Source: Anthoceros angustus (taxonomy: Eukaryota > Streptophyta > Anthocerotopsida > Anthocerotales > Anthocerotaceae). From it: a DNA stretch of 64,000 nucleotides. The stretch covers positions 930,001 to 994,000 of the forward strand of contig MU008182.1 in assembly GCA_010909165.1 (NCBI GenBank). Direction: 5' to 3'. The notes beneath the pieces are model-generated. The model was not told the DNA's origin, did no database searches, and saw only the letters and a program-made list of their open reading frames with translations. The translations under genes and the position numbers were made by a program. Numbering within the stretch: position 1 is the first letter of the stretch; each line of letters begins with the position of its first letter. Below are positions 63,801-64,000 of this stretch, piece after piece.

Positions 63801-64000
63801 CCAGGGCACGTAGGAAGTGAGAACCAATGCAAAAGTTCAAGCACGGTCTGCAAGAACCCCTACAGAAGTCTGCTGCAATCTGAGATCGAAAAGAGCATCA
63901 TACAAGGAAATCCAATGCTCTTGGAGAATCGTAATGCGTCCGAATCAAAACCGATACACGCTATCCTTTGCACCAAGATATGTCGCATAATCTTTAGTAA
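63801..64000. other. Window end, nothing recognised
   Basis: No gene or repeat seen in the last 200 bases. Confidence 0.3.

Noticed and set aside
1-64000. CRISPR arrays, rRNA or tRNA genes
   Set aside because: The direct repeats seen are contiguous minisatellites without unique spacers, in a eukaryotic genome; no convincing tRNA cloverleaf or rRNA sequence was spotted by eye.

Overview
This window is nuclear DNA of a land plant. It carries spliced genes with short GT-AG introns (mostly 60-350 bp), a light-harvesting chlorophyll-binding gene, plant-type organelle proteins and six very long PLS-class pentatricopeptide repeat (PPR) genes. One PPR protein (37286-39832) has a variant DYW domain with a KP-type PG box and a terminal Asp-Arg-His. 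That form is associated with plants that do U-to-C organelle RNA editing: hornworts, some lycophytes and ferns. Together with high gene density and short introns this suggests a hornwort first and a lycophyte or fern second. This is inference; no species is identified.

Layout. 1-2250: decayed, unidentified sequence. 2251-14178: four related PPR genes (A minus, B plus, C minus, D minus), sharing one C-terminal architecture and a 312-bp repeat module present 5, 3, 5 and 2 times, plus relics of further copies. 14478-about 17830: a decayed PIF/Harbinger element with a Myb/SANT-like ORF and a frameshifted DDE transposase. 17830-18840: a pseudogene copy of the tail-anchored ubiquitin-conjugating enzyme gene (UBC32 type) that is intact at 20057-22113. 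22484-27417: three minus-strand organelle genes, mitochondrial NDPK, COX11 and a LHCII protein. 27418-32838: an AT-rich, gene-poor island with an Asp-rich repetitive ORF and several tandem repeats. 32839-36515: a Gln-rich TPR protein. 37286-43109: a head-to-head pair of PPR genes. 43295-45695: a TcdA-like tRNA t6A dehydratase. 45791-48731: three tiny His/Pro-rich genes with similar promoters. 49245-55184: MSH6. 56005-58345: ACX4-like acyl-CoA oxidase. 58618-60321: a plant multi-pass membrane protein. 61873-63330: a MATE transporter. About 63610-63800: another PPR relic.

Themes. The PPR genes, the mitochondrial NDPK and COX11 serve organelles; the PPRs are probably organellar RNA-editing specificity factors, five of them lacking a cytidine-deaminase-like domain and so presumably needing a partner. 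The rest is housekeeping (ERAD E2, mismatch repair, peroxisomal beta-oxidation, tRNA modification). The least explained items are the His/Pro-rich mini-gene cluster, the Asp-rich ORF and the periodic insertions inside PPR gene F. Exon coordinates given for UBC32, NDPK, COX11, LHCII and TcdA were worked out by hand from splice sites and reading phase; other multi-exon genes are given as spans with partial exon lists.
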